NCBI GenBank assembly: GCA_019690055.1
Contig: JADGGF010000351.1
Span: 1-5,006, forward strand
Source: Micromonosporaceae bacterium
Lineage (GTDB): Bacteria > Actinomycetota > Actinomycetes > Mycobacteriales > Micromonosporaceae
Direction of reading: 5' to 3'
Length of the DNA: 5,006 nt
Shown one piece after another: positions 1-4,893 of this stretch; positions within the stretch are counted from its first letter, which is position 1, and each line of letters opens with the position of its first letter. A program made the translations under genes and the position numbers. Under the pieces are notes generated by a model, which did not search any database, was not told the DNA's origin, and was given only the letters and a program-made list of their open reading frames with translations.

Positions 1-354
1 GCGCTGTACCGTCGGCACGAGCCGGGGTGGGAGCTCATGCACTGCCACGACGAGCTGCCCGTGCTGCCGATCGACCTCGTCGCCGCTCACCACTACACGA
101 GTACGTACCCGCTGGTGAGCTTCCGGCAGGGACTCATGCTCGCCCGGCACAGCCCGGACCGGCACACGACGATCACCGACTCCACCGTGACCATCCGCCG
201 GCCCGGCCAGCCCACCGAGCATCGACGGATCTCGGTGTTTGAGGCCATCGACCTGTTGCGCGAGTTGGCCGTCCCGCTCACCGAGCCCGAGCTGCTGCGC
301 CTGACCGACACGCTGTTGGCGCTGCGCGGCCCGGCCGCGGAGCCTTCCCGTTGA
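1..354 (+). CDS. Arylamine N-acetyltransferase, C-terminal part (5' end outside window)
   Basis: The frame is open from base 1 to the TGA at 352-354, giving 117 residues with no start needed inside the window. The segment W-E-L-M followed by a D-L-V-A-A-H-H-Y-T-S-T-Y-P-L-V-S-F run matches the NAT (acetyl-CoA:arylamine N-acetyltransferase) pattern 'D..v.N.ytST.P.S.F'. It is followed by the family's R-H-S-P-D-R-H-T-T-I-T beta strand and a C-terminal L-R-E-L helix. Bacterial NATs are about 270-280 residues, so roughly 40% is present. The Cys-His-Asp catalytic triad lies upstream of the window and cannot be checked. The family transfers acetyl (or other acyl) groups from CoA to arylamines and hydrazines in the cytoplasm; some actinobacterial members act in aromatic antibiotic assembly. 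The usual Asn before the S-T-x-P motif appears as His. The family call rests on remembered motifs. An internal ATG at 37 is not the true start. Confidence 0.72.
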   Translation, partial: ALYRRHEPGWELMHCHDELPVLPIDLVAAHHYTSTYPLVSFRQGLMLARHSPDRHTTITDSTVTIRRPGQPTEHRRISVFEAIDLLRELAVPLTEPELLRLTDTLLALRGPAAEPSR

Positions 355-379
355 TCGAGGGCTTGGCGTGGTCGGTGGC

Positions 380-452
380 GATCACCTCACCGCTGAACTC
401 CACCGTGGTGGTGGACCAGGCGCATCACGGCGTACTCCCGTGTGCGGTGATC
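380..452 (+). terminator. Nested inverted repeats after the NAT gene, possible terminator
   Basis: An inner hairpin pairs TCCACC (399-404) with GGTGGA (410-415) across a 5-nt loop. An outer pair joins GATCACC (380-386) to GGTGATC (446-452), and a competing outer pair joins TCACCGC (387-393) to GCGGTGA (444-450). A separate small hairpin pairs GGCGG (478-482) with CCGCC (487-491). There is no U-tract, which is common for actinobacterial terminators. The position, 25-100 bases after the NAT stop and before the next promoter, fits transcription termination. No open frame in this stretch looks like a gene. Confidence 0.3.
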
Positions 453-529
453 CCGCGGTCTGACGCGATTCGGCGGCGGCGGCCGTCCGCCTGGCGGCGA
501 TAGACGCATGCGGCCGCTGAGTACGCCTG

Positions 530-538
530 TGCTAGGCT
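530..538 (+). promoter_or_regulatory. Extended -10 promoter for the riboswitch-deaminase transcript
   Basis: TGC-TAGGCT fits an extended -10 element (TGn-TAnnnT), with TAGGCT at 533-538. No good -35 is visible 16-19 bases upstream (about 509-516, GC only), which an extended -10 could compensate for. The predicted transcription start, about 543-546, falls only a few bases before the first paired base of the SAH aptamer at 551. That is the arrangement expected for a riboswitch leader and is the main support for the call. Confidence 0.5.
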
Positions 539-550
539 CGTCGGCCGGCA

Positions 551-620
551 CGGTCGAGAGGCGCTGCAACGGGCTGCGCCCGCCACGCTCGGCCGACCGG
601 CTGTTGTCGTAAGGGCGCCT
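551..620 (+). promoter_or_regulatory. S-adenosylhomocysteine (SAH) riboswitch aptamer
   Basis: The order of conserved parts matches the SAH riboswitch fold: CGAG, a P1 5' strand ending in GCGCTGCAAC, a small P2 hairpin, CCAcGCTCG, a short P4 hairpin, and a P1 3' strand. All helices form. P1 is A559-U565 with G614-U620 (7 bp, one G-U). P2 is CGGGC (570-574) with GCCCG (578-582). The pseudoknot is CGGTCGAG (551-558) with CTCGGCCG (588-595), 8 bp with one G-U. P4 is CGGC (598-601) with GTCG (606-609) around a TGTT loop. Compared with the Ralstonia-type sequence as I remember it, P1 swaps GA for AG on the 5' side with the matching swap on the 3' side, so pairing is kept. CCAcGC differs from the usual CCAGGC by one base. 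Members of this class bind SAH, reject SAM strongly and switch genes on. It lies in the leader of the deaminase gene. Confidence 0.85.
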
Positions 621-638
621 CCACACCGTTGGGGAGGT
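617..638 (+). promoter_or_regulatory. Riboswitch expression platform with sequesterable Shine-Dalgarno
   Basis: The SD is GGGGAGG (631-637), 7 nt before the ATG at 645. GCCTCC (617-622) can pair with GGAGGT (633-638) as six base pairs (one G-U) over a 10-nt loop. Bases 617-620 also form the P1 3' strand of the aptamer, so the two states exclude each other. Without SAH, the anti-SD hairpin would hide the ribosome site. With SAH, P1 forms and the SD is free. This predicts a translational ON switch, in line with the known direction of SAH riboswitches. The pairing is seen; the mechanism is inferred. Confidence 0.6.
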
Positions 639-644
639 TTACCC

Positions 645-1730
645 ATGCGCGGCGACGTCGAGCACGGCTTCGGGGCAGGCATTGAGCAGCTCGGCGCAGA
701 TGTCGAGCGGTTCATCGCGGGGCTGCCGAAGGTCGAGCTGCACGTTCACCACGTCGGGTCGGCATCCCCCCAGACAGTGGCCCGGCTCGCGGCCCGCCAC
801 GAGGGATCGACGCCGGTGCCCGCCGACCCGCAGCTGCTCGCCGACTATTTCCAATTCACCGATTTCGCGCATTTCGTCGAGGTCTACCTGTCGGTCGTCG
901 ACCTGATCCGCGACGCCGAGGACGTGGCCACGCTGACGTACGACATCGGGGCCGACCTCGCCGCCCAGCAGGTGCGGTACGCGGAGCTGACCGTGACGCC
1001 GTACTCGTCGATCGTGCGGGGAATCCCGGCCGAGGCCTTCTGCGAGGCGATCGAGGACGCCCGGGTGCGGGCCGCGCGCGACCACGGCATCCAGCTTCGG
1101 TGGTGCTTCGATATCCCGGGCGAGGCCGGCCTGCCCTCGGCGGAGGTCACCCTGGACACGGCGTGCCGCATCCGCCCGGAGGGCCTGATCAGCTTCGGCC
1201 TGGGCGGTCCCGAGGTCGGCGTGCCCCGCGCCCAGTTCGCCCCGTACTTCGCGGCGGCCCGGGCGGAGGGCCTGCGCAGCGTGCCGCACGCCGGCGAGTC
1301 CACCGGGCCACAGACGGTCTGGGACGCCCTGACCCACCTCGGCGCCGAACGCATCGGCCACGGCATCGCCTCCGCCCGCGACGAGGCCCTGCTGGCCCAC
1401 CTGCGCGAGCACGACATCGCGTTGGAGGTGTGCCCGACCTCCAATGTGTGCACGCGCTCCGTGCCGTCGCTGGCTGAGCATCCCCTGCCCACGCTCGTCG
1501 CGACCGGGGTTCCGGTGGTCATCAACTCCGACGACCCGCCCATGTTCTCGACCACGCTCAACAACGAGTACGCGGTCGCGGCGCGTCTGCTGGGCCTGGA
1601 CTACCGCGGTATCGCCGAGCTGGCCCGGCAGAGCGTGCGTTACTCGTTCCTCGACGAGGCCAGCAAGGCGACGATCCTCGCCGAGATCGACGCGTACGTG
1701 GCCGCCTGGCCCGACCGGGCGGCGCCGTAA
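645..1730 (+). CDS. Adenosine deaminase-superfamily nucleoside deaminase (candidate SAH or aminodeoxyfutalosine deaminase)
   Basis: The 361-residue TIM-barrel metal hydrolase has the complete adenosine deaminase signature: H33-x-H35 (zinc ligands), L-G-G-P-E 186-190, H215-A-G-E218 (zinc His and catalytic Glu), G-H239-G, C-P-T-S-N 263-267 and S-D296-D297-P. Such enzymes hydrolyse the 6-amino group of an adenine nucleoside to the inosine form, releasing ammonia. The motif after the first histidines is HHVGSASP rather than the classical HLDG(S/A). As I recall, close actinobacterial homologues include a Streptomyces avermitilis enzyme annotated as adenosine deaminase but shown to prefer 6-aminodeoxyfutalosine (menaquinone pathway), with weaker activity on SAH, methylthioadenosine and adenosine. 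The ATG at 645 is fixed by GGGGAGG at 7-nt spacing. The SAH riboswitch directly upstream argues for a role in SAH or adenosine removal. The deaminase family is certain; the substrate is not. Annotators often call such genes add. Confidence 0.9.
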   Translation: MRGDVEHGFGAGIEQLGADVERFIAGLPKVELHVHHVGSASPQTVARLAARHEGSTPVPADPQLLADYFQFTDFAHFVEVYLSVVDLIRDAEDVATLTYDIGADLAAQQVRYAELTVTPYSSIVRGIPAEAFCEAIEDARVRAARDHGIQLRWCFDIPGEAGLPSAEVTLDTACRIRPEGLISFGLGGPEVGVPRAQFAPYFAAARAEGLRSVPHAGESTGPQTVWDALTHLGAERIGHGIASARDEALLAHLREHDIALEVCPTSNVCTRSVPSLAEHPLPTLVATGVPVVINSDDPPMFSTTLNNEYAVAARLLGLDYRGIAELARQSVRYSFLDEASKATILAEIDAYVAAWPDRAAP

Positions 1731-1755
1731 CCGCGAGCGGTGCGGCCATCCGGGG

Positions 1756-1784
1756 CGGCCGGAACGGCGAATGTGGCCCGGCCG
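1756..1784 (+). terminator. GC-rich hairpin after the deaminase gene, possible terminator
   Basis: CGGCCGG (1756-1762) pairs perfectly with CCGGCCG (1778-1784) across a 15-nt loop, starting 26 bases after the TAA at 1728-1730. There is no U-tract. An overlapping 12-nt palindrome (GCCCGGCCGGGC, 1776-1787) offers an alternative fold. In such GC-rich DNA, 7-bp stems arise easily, so confidence is limited. Confidence 0.3.
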
Positions 1785-1793
1785 GGCGCCGGG

Positions 1794-1811
1794 CGCTCCT
1801 ATGGTGGAGCG
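1794..1811 (+). promoter_or_regulatory. Leaderless-type -10 box within a start-site hairpin, upstream of the GGDEF/EAL gene
   Basis: TATGGT (1800-1805) fits TAnnnT and sits 5 bases before the GTG at 1811, the spacing that makes a transcript start at or next to the start codon. The same box is the loop of a perfect 6-bp inverted repeat, CGCTCC (1794-1799) with GGAGCG (1806-1811). The GGAG at 1806-1809 is too close to serve GTG 1811 but is 4 bases from TTG 1814, so a leadered start at TTG is an alternative. No clear -35 is seen. Confidence 0.4.
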
Positions 1812-3832
1812 TGTTGGGCGGGGGCAACCGGCGGGTCGCGGCGTTCACGGTGACCGGGCTGGCCGCGGCGCTGGCGGCGGGGCTGGTCGTGTGGGCCCTG
1901 CCCGCGACCGTACGGTTCCTGCCCGAGGCGCCGAGCGGCTTCTGGGCCATGGTGCTGCTCGGCAGCCTGGTCGACATTCCGATCTACGCGCTCGCCGTCC
2001 GCGCGGGCCAGCCGGCCCGGACCACCCTGTCGGCCTGCTTCACGTTCGCGATCTTCCTGCTGTACGGGGCCGAACCCGCGATCGTGGTGCAGGCCATCGC
2101 CGGCACGGTCGCCGCCGTCGCGCAGCGCTACTCGGTCCTCGGCGGCGCCTTCCTGACCGCCCGGCTCGTCTGCGCGCTCGCCGCCGGCGAGCTCGCGGTC
2201 GCGCTCACCGAGGGCCGGCCGCTGTCTCGTCCGGGGCCGTTCCTCACCACCGACGACGTGGTCGGGTTCGTACTGCCGGCCCTGGTGTGGTTCGTGGTCA
2301 GCTTCGGTCTGCTCGTCGGGGCCCGCATGGCGACCTACGGGGGCGGGCTGCGGCGGACGGTGGTCGACGTCCAGGAGCACGTGCTGGCCACGACCGCGGC
2401 GGTGCTGCTCGTGTCACCGCTGCTCACCACGCTGTCCGGATGGTGGATCACGCTGGTGGCGGTGCCACTGTTCGCGCTGGGCCAGCTCACCCGGCTGTCC
2501 GCGCAACGCGAGCAGTGGTTGCGCCGGGACCCGGTCACCGGTCTGCTCAACCGGCGCGGGCTGATCTTCGGCTTCGAGTCGCTGACCGTCGAGGACCGGT
2601 TGGATCCCCCTCGTCCGCGTCCGCTGGCGGTCGCGGTCGTCGCCGTGGAGTCTCTCCTGGAGGTGAACCGTACGCTCGGGCGCGACATTTACGAGCGGCT
2701 CGTCGCGGCCGCGGCCCAGCGACTGGCCTGGGAGTACGGCGAGGACCTCGTGGGACGGCTGTCGGGCGAGGGATTCGTCGTCATCCTGCCCGGGCTCGCG
2801 GGCGACGCCGCGGTCGCCGCGGCCCGCCGGGCCGCCACCGCGTTGGCACCGACGATCGCGATCGATGGCATTCCATTCGCGCCCGACCCGGCGGTGGGGG
2901 TGGCGCTGTCGCCGGAGCACGGCCGCGACCTCGCCACCCTCCTGTCGAAGGCGGAGTTGGCGATGAGGCAGGCGCGGCGGCTCGGCGAGGAGGTGGCCGT
3001 CTACGCCACCTCGGCGGCCGACGTGCCCCAGCGACGGGTGGCGCTGCTCGCCGAGCTCAACGCCGCCCTGACCGACCCCGCTCGCCACCGGGAGCTCACC
3101 GTGCTGTACCAGCCGCAGGTCGACCTCGACACCGGGCGGCTGACCGGGGCCGAGGCACTGGTGCGCTGGACGCACCCCGAGTGGGGACTCGTCGACCCTG
3201 AGGAGCTGCTCGAGGCGGTCGAACCGACGGAGGTCATGCACCTGCTCACCCGGCACGTCCTGGCTGAGGTCGTCGCCCAGATCCGGGACTGGAACGACCG
3301 GGGCCTGCGGGTGCGGGTATCGGCGAACGTGAGTGTCCGGGATCTGCGGGCACCGCGTTTCATCGATGGGATTCGCGAACTGCTGGAGACGTACCGGGTC
3401 CCGCCGACCGAGCTCACCATCGAGATCACCGAGCGCCTGCTCCTCACCGACGCCGAGCGGGTCGTCCGCGCCTGTGAGGACATCGTGCGCCTCGGCGCCG
3501 GGCTGTCGCTGGACGACTTCGGCACCGGCTATGCGTCGGTCCAGCAGCTGCGGCAGCTGCCGCTGAGCGAGGTGAAGATCGACAAGTCGTACGTCAGCGG
3601 AGTGACCGGGAGCCGGGCCGAGCGGGCGATCGTGACGAGCGTGTACCACCTGGCCCGCGCCCTCGGATTGTCGGTCGTCGCCGAGGGAGTCGAGGACGAT
3701 CGCACGGCCAAGCAGCTCGCCACGCTCCCCGGCCTGGTCGGGCAGGGCTGGTACTTCGGACACCCCGTCCCGGCCGACGTGTTCGAGCAGCAGTGGCGTC
3801 AGCCGACGCTCCCGTCGGCGCCCCGCCGGTGA
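1811..3832 (+). CDS. Membrane c-di-GMP phosphodiesterase with degenerate GGDEF and intact EAL domain
   Basis: The 673-residue protein starts with about eight hydrophobic helices (roughly 9-30, 44-63, 71-87, 89-105, 109-131, 150-171, 191-208, 210-224), a membrane sensor-like region that I cannot assign to a named family. A GGDEF domain follows (about 237-400), entered by the typical R-D-P-V-T-G-L-L-N-R 239-248. Its signature is S-G-E-G-F at 318-322, the first metal-binding Asp is Ala278, and the I-site position reads YGED instead of RxxD, so it is probably not a cyclase. The EAL domain (about 430-660) keeps its expected catalytic set: E449-A-L, R453, N507, E542, D569-D570-F-G-T-G-Y, K590, E626 and Q646. 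It should hydrolyse c-di-GMP to pGpG at the inner membrane face, with the GGDEF part perhaps binding GTP as a regulator. GTG 1811 is the preferred start because no in-frame ATG lies nearby and a -10 box precedes it; TTG 1814 is possible. Confidence 0.92.
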   Translation: MLGGGNRRVAAFTVTGLAAALAAGLVVWALPATVRFLPEAPSGFWAMVLLGSLVDIPIYALAVRAGQPARTTLSACFTFAIFLLYGAEPAIVVQAIAGTVAAVAQRYSVLGGAFLTARLVCALAAGELAVALTEGRPLSRPGPFLTTDDVVGFVLPALVWFVVSFGLLVGARMATYGGGLRRTVVDVQEHVLATTAAVLLVSPLLTTLSGWWITLVAVPLFALGQLTRLSAQREQWLRRDPVTGLLNRRGLIFGFESLTVEDRLDPPRPRPLAVAVVAVESLLEVNRTLGRDIYERLVAAAAQRLAWEYGEDLVGRLSGEGFVVILPGLAGDAAVAAARRAATALAPTIAIDGIPFAPDPAVGVALSPEHGRDLATLLSKAELAMRQARRLGEEVAVYATSAADVPQRRVALLAELNAALTDPARHRELTVLYQPQVDLDTGRLTGAEALVRWTHPEWGLVDPEELLEAVEPTEVMHLLTRHVLAEVVAQIRDWNDRGLRVRVSANVSVRDLRAPRFIDGIRELLETYRVPPTELTIEITERLLLTDAERVVRACEDIVRLGAGLSLDDFGTGYASVQQLRQLPLSEVKIDKSYVSGVTGSRAERAIVTSVYHLARALGLSVVAEGVEDDRTAKQLATLPGLVGQGWYFGHPVPADVFEQQWRQPTLPSAPRR

Positions 3833-3905
3833 GGGGCGCCTCGTGGGTGAGGGGCCACGGCGCCACCGACGGCCAGGACGCGGATCCGTCGGCCGATGCC
3901 CCACC

Positions 3906-3942
3906 GCGGTACGGCGCCGGACCGGGTCAGACGCCGTACCGC
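3906..3942. terminator. Bidirectional terminator hairpin between convergent genes
   Basis: GCGGTACGGCG (3906-3916) is the perfect reverse complement of CGCCGTACCGC (3932-3942): an 11-bp stem with a 15-nt loop. It lies between the stop of the GGDEF/EAL gene (3830-3832) and the stop of the minus-strand lipoprotein gene (3985-3987), so it can end both transcripts. There is no U-tract on either side, typical of actinobacterial terminators. The rest of 3833-3984 shows no gene. Confidence 0.75.
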
Positions 3943-3947
3943 AGTCA

Positions 3948-3994
3948 GTGTCATGCGTCGATGGGTGTCATGCGTCGGCGGGGGTCACGCGTAG
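3948..3994. repeat. 17-nt tandem repeat, two exact cores and one decayed copy
   Basis: GTGTCATGCGTCG occurs at 3948-3960 and again at 3965-3977, a period of 17. A third copy at 3982-3994 matches 10 of 13 positions and overlaps the lipoprotein stop codon (TCA on the + strand, 3985-3987). The period is not a multiple of three and two copies lie outside the gene, so this is not a protein repeat. It looks like a local duplication of the 3' end of the minus-strand gene or a small binding array. Confidence 0.7.
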
Positions 3995-4707
3995 GTGATG
4001 TCCGCCGGGTCGCCCTGCGGGGTCTCCGAAGGGACCGTGCAGATCCGGTCGTACTTGCTGAGTACGAGCTTGCCGTTGATCGCATCCTGCTCGGTGTCGA
4101 AGACCTGCAGGACATGGTCGTCGTCGCGCACGCGCCAACCCTGACTGCCCATGCTGTCGTGGACGAGGTTCGTGGGGTCGTAGGAGGAACACACGTCCTC
4201 CGGGTCGGGCAGCGTCGTGGTGATGCCGGACGGGTCGCGCCAGTACTCGAAGACGTACTCGGTCGCGTTGTCCCGCCCGTTGCCGCGGCCGATGAAGCAG
4301 ACCTTCGTGTACCGCTTCGCGAGATTCAGCGCGTGCTCGCCGTTGGGGTCGCTCGGCCCGCCGAAGACCCGCACGAGCTCGGCGGTGCCGGCGCGGATGG
4401 ACCAGACGCCGGCGGCGTAGTTGGCGGTCACGGTGTTGGCGTCGTAGGCGATGCAGTCCTCGGGCGAGGGCCAGGAGCCACCGCCACCACCGCCTCCGCC
4501 ACTGCCGCCTCCACCGCCACTGCCGCCTCCGCCGGTGTCTGGGCTCGTGGGCGCTGGCGCCCCGGCCGGCTCGTCGGTGCCCAGCACGGGAGCACCGCTG
4601 GCGTCGGTGTCGGTGGGTTCGGGAGTGGTCGCGGGTGAGCCGCAGGCGGCGACCCCCAGGGTGACCAGGAGGGCGGCCGCAGCCAGAGCTGTCCGTGGTG
4701 TACGCAT
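3985..4707 (-). CDS. Lipoprotein with Gly-rich tether and two tandem Cys-paired domains
   Basis: This 240-residue protein starts at the ATG at 4707; an in-frame TTG at 4728 would add seven residues before the signal and is less likely. An n-region with two Arg (M-R-T-P-R) and a hydrophobic core lead to the lipobox V-A-A-C22, so Cys22 should be lipidated and the protein anchored outside the membrane. Residues 23-58 are rich in Pro, Thr, Asp and Ala. Residues 59-78 are almost pure Gly with three Ser. Two copies of one domain follow: repeat 1 (about 82-156) with P-E-D-C85, Y-D, W102, L-x-x-V-F115, A126, Y133-x-x-x-C137 and F-I-G-R; repeat 2 (about 169-223) with P-E-D-x-C173, Y-D-P, W191, L-x-V-F203, D-A209 and Y219-x-x-x-C223. 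Each copy has a Cys pair 50-52 residues apart, likely a disulfide. I recognise this pattern from secreted actinobacterial proteins but know no function. Confidence 0.88.
   Translation of the reverse strand: MRTPRTALAAAALLVTLGVAACGSPATTPEPTDTDASGAPVLGTDEPAGAPAPTSPDTGGGGSGGGGGSGGGGGGGGSWPSPEDCIAYDANTVTANYAAGVWSIRAGTAELVRVFGGPSDPNGEHALNLAKRYTKVCFIGRGNGRDNATEYVFEYWRDPSGITTTLPDPEDVCSSYDPTNLVHDSMGSQGWRVRDDDHVLQVFDTEQDAINGKLVLSKYDRICTVPSETPQGDPADITYA
4477..4533 (-). repeat. Gly-rich linker encoded by an 18-bp minisatellite
   Basis: The + strand contains CCGCCACTGCCGCCTCC at 4496-4512 and identically at 4514-4530, a period of 18 bases. On the minus strand this encodes a Gly-Ser hexapeptide unit (five Gly, one Ser), within the residue 59-77 Gly tract of the lipoprotein. 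The period keeps the reading frame, so copy number could vary without breaking the gene. It gives a flexible spacer between the lipid anchor and the folded repeats. Confidence 0.85.
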
Positions 4708-4714
4708 GGCCGCG

Positions 4715-4720
4715 AGGCTA
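4715..4720 (-). promoter_or_regulatory. Leaderless-type -10 box of the lipoprotein gene
   Basis: On the minus strand TAGCCT (4720 to 4715) fits TAnnnT and ends 7 bases before the ATG at 4707. The transcript would therefore begin at or one base before the start codon. No Shine-Dalgarno is visible between the box and the ATG, which supports leaderless expression. This also favours ATG 4707 over TTG 4728, which lies upstream of the box. A TTGACG at 4757-4752 is 31 bases upstream, too far for a standard -35. Confidence 0.5.
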
Positions 4721-4762
4721 GGCGCCAAGTGCCTTCCGGGCTTGTGCCAGTCGTCAATCTTT

Positions 4763-4810
4763 CACTCGGGCCAGACTTCACCCGGGCTAAACGTGGCCGT
4801 CCACCCGGGC
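4763..4810. repeat. Iterated CACyCGGGC motif in divergent promoter region
   Basis: Three copies are visible: CACTCGGGC (4763-4771), CACCCGGGC (4779-4787) and CACCCGGGC (4802-4810). The first two share a longer context, TTCACyCGGGCyA. Start-to-start spacing is 16 and 23 bases. The motif sits between the minus-strand lipoprotein gene and the + strand gene at 4894, where a regulator could act on both. It may be an operator array, but GC-rich intergenic DNA produces such matches by chance. Confidence 0.35.
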
Positions 4811-4854
4811 CGTGGGCACCCTCACGCCGACGCGGCGGTGGCGGCATCCGCTGG

Positions 4855-4890
4855 TAGCATCCGCGCCTGACCCTCGCCCCCCAAGGAGGG
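4855..4890 (+). promoter_or_regulatory. Promoter -10 box and Shine-Dalgarno of the gene at 4894
   Basis: TAGCAT (4855-4860) fits the -10 consensus and predicts a start near 4866-4868, giving a leader of about 27 bases. AAGGAGGG (4883-4890) is a near-perfect Shine-Dalgarno, with its GGAGG core ending 4 bases before the ATG at 4894. The -35 region is GC only and unconvincing. The ribosome site is the stronger part and fixes the start of the following gene. Confidence 0.55.
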
Positions 4891-4893
4891 ACC

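Noticed and set aside
387..626. Minus-strand open frame across the riboswitch and NAT-deaminase gap
   Set aside because: Arg/Pro-rich with no motif; the stretch is explained by a promoter and a structured RNA on the other strand.
545..640. A SAM riboswitch or a simple attenuator as the explanation of the structured leader
   Set aside because: The order CGAG, GCGCTGCAAC, GCTCG and the P1/pseudoknot geometry match the SAH class, not the SAM classes I know, and there is no U-tract terminator or leader peptide.
639..1481. Minus-strand open frame of 280 codons opposite the deaminase gene
   Set aside because: Antisense shadow of a gene with a full catalytic signature; it also runs through the riboswitch SD.
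1444..3201. Long + strand open frame of 585 codons overlapping the deaminase and the GGDEF/EAL gene
   Set aside because: Its translation is extremely rich in Arg, Pro, Gly and Ala, has no recognisable domain, and lies out of frame with two genes whose motifs are intact. It is a GC-rich shadow frame.
2414..3904. Minus-strand open frame of 496 codons opposite the GGDEF/EAL gene
   Set aside because: Composition (Arg, Gly, Asp, Gln, His) is typical of antisense of high-GC coding DNA; no motif or plausible ribosome site.
4477..4533. CRISPR-like or structural repeat array
   Set aside because: The short 18-bp units have no spacers and are in frame, so they encode a Gly-Ser linker.
3793..4638. + strand open frame of 281 codons opposite the lipoprotein gene
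   Set aside because: It would read through the convergent terminator hairpin, has a low-complexity Val/Gly/Ala composition, and opposes a gene with a clear signal peptide and lipobox.
4738..4757. TTGACG and TGGCAC-like elements on the minus strand upstream of the lipoprotein gene
   Set aside because: TTGACG is 31 bases from the -10 box, too far for a sigma-70 -35. TGGCAC resembles a sigma-54 -24 element, but no matching -12 element follows and actinobacteria generally lack sigma-54.
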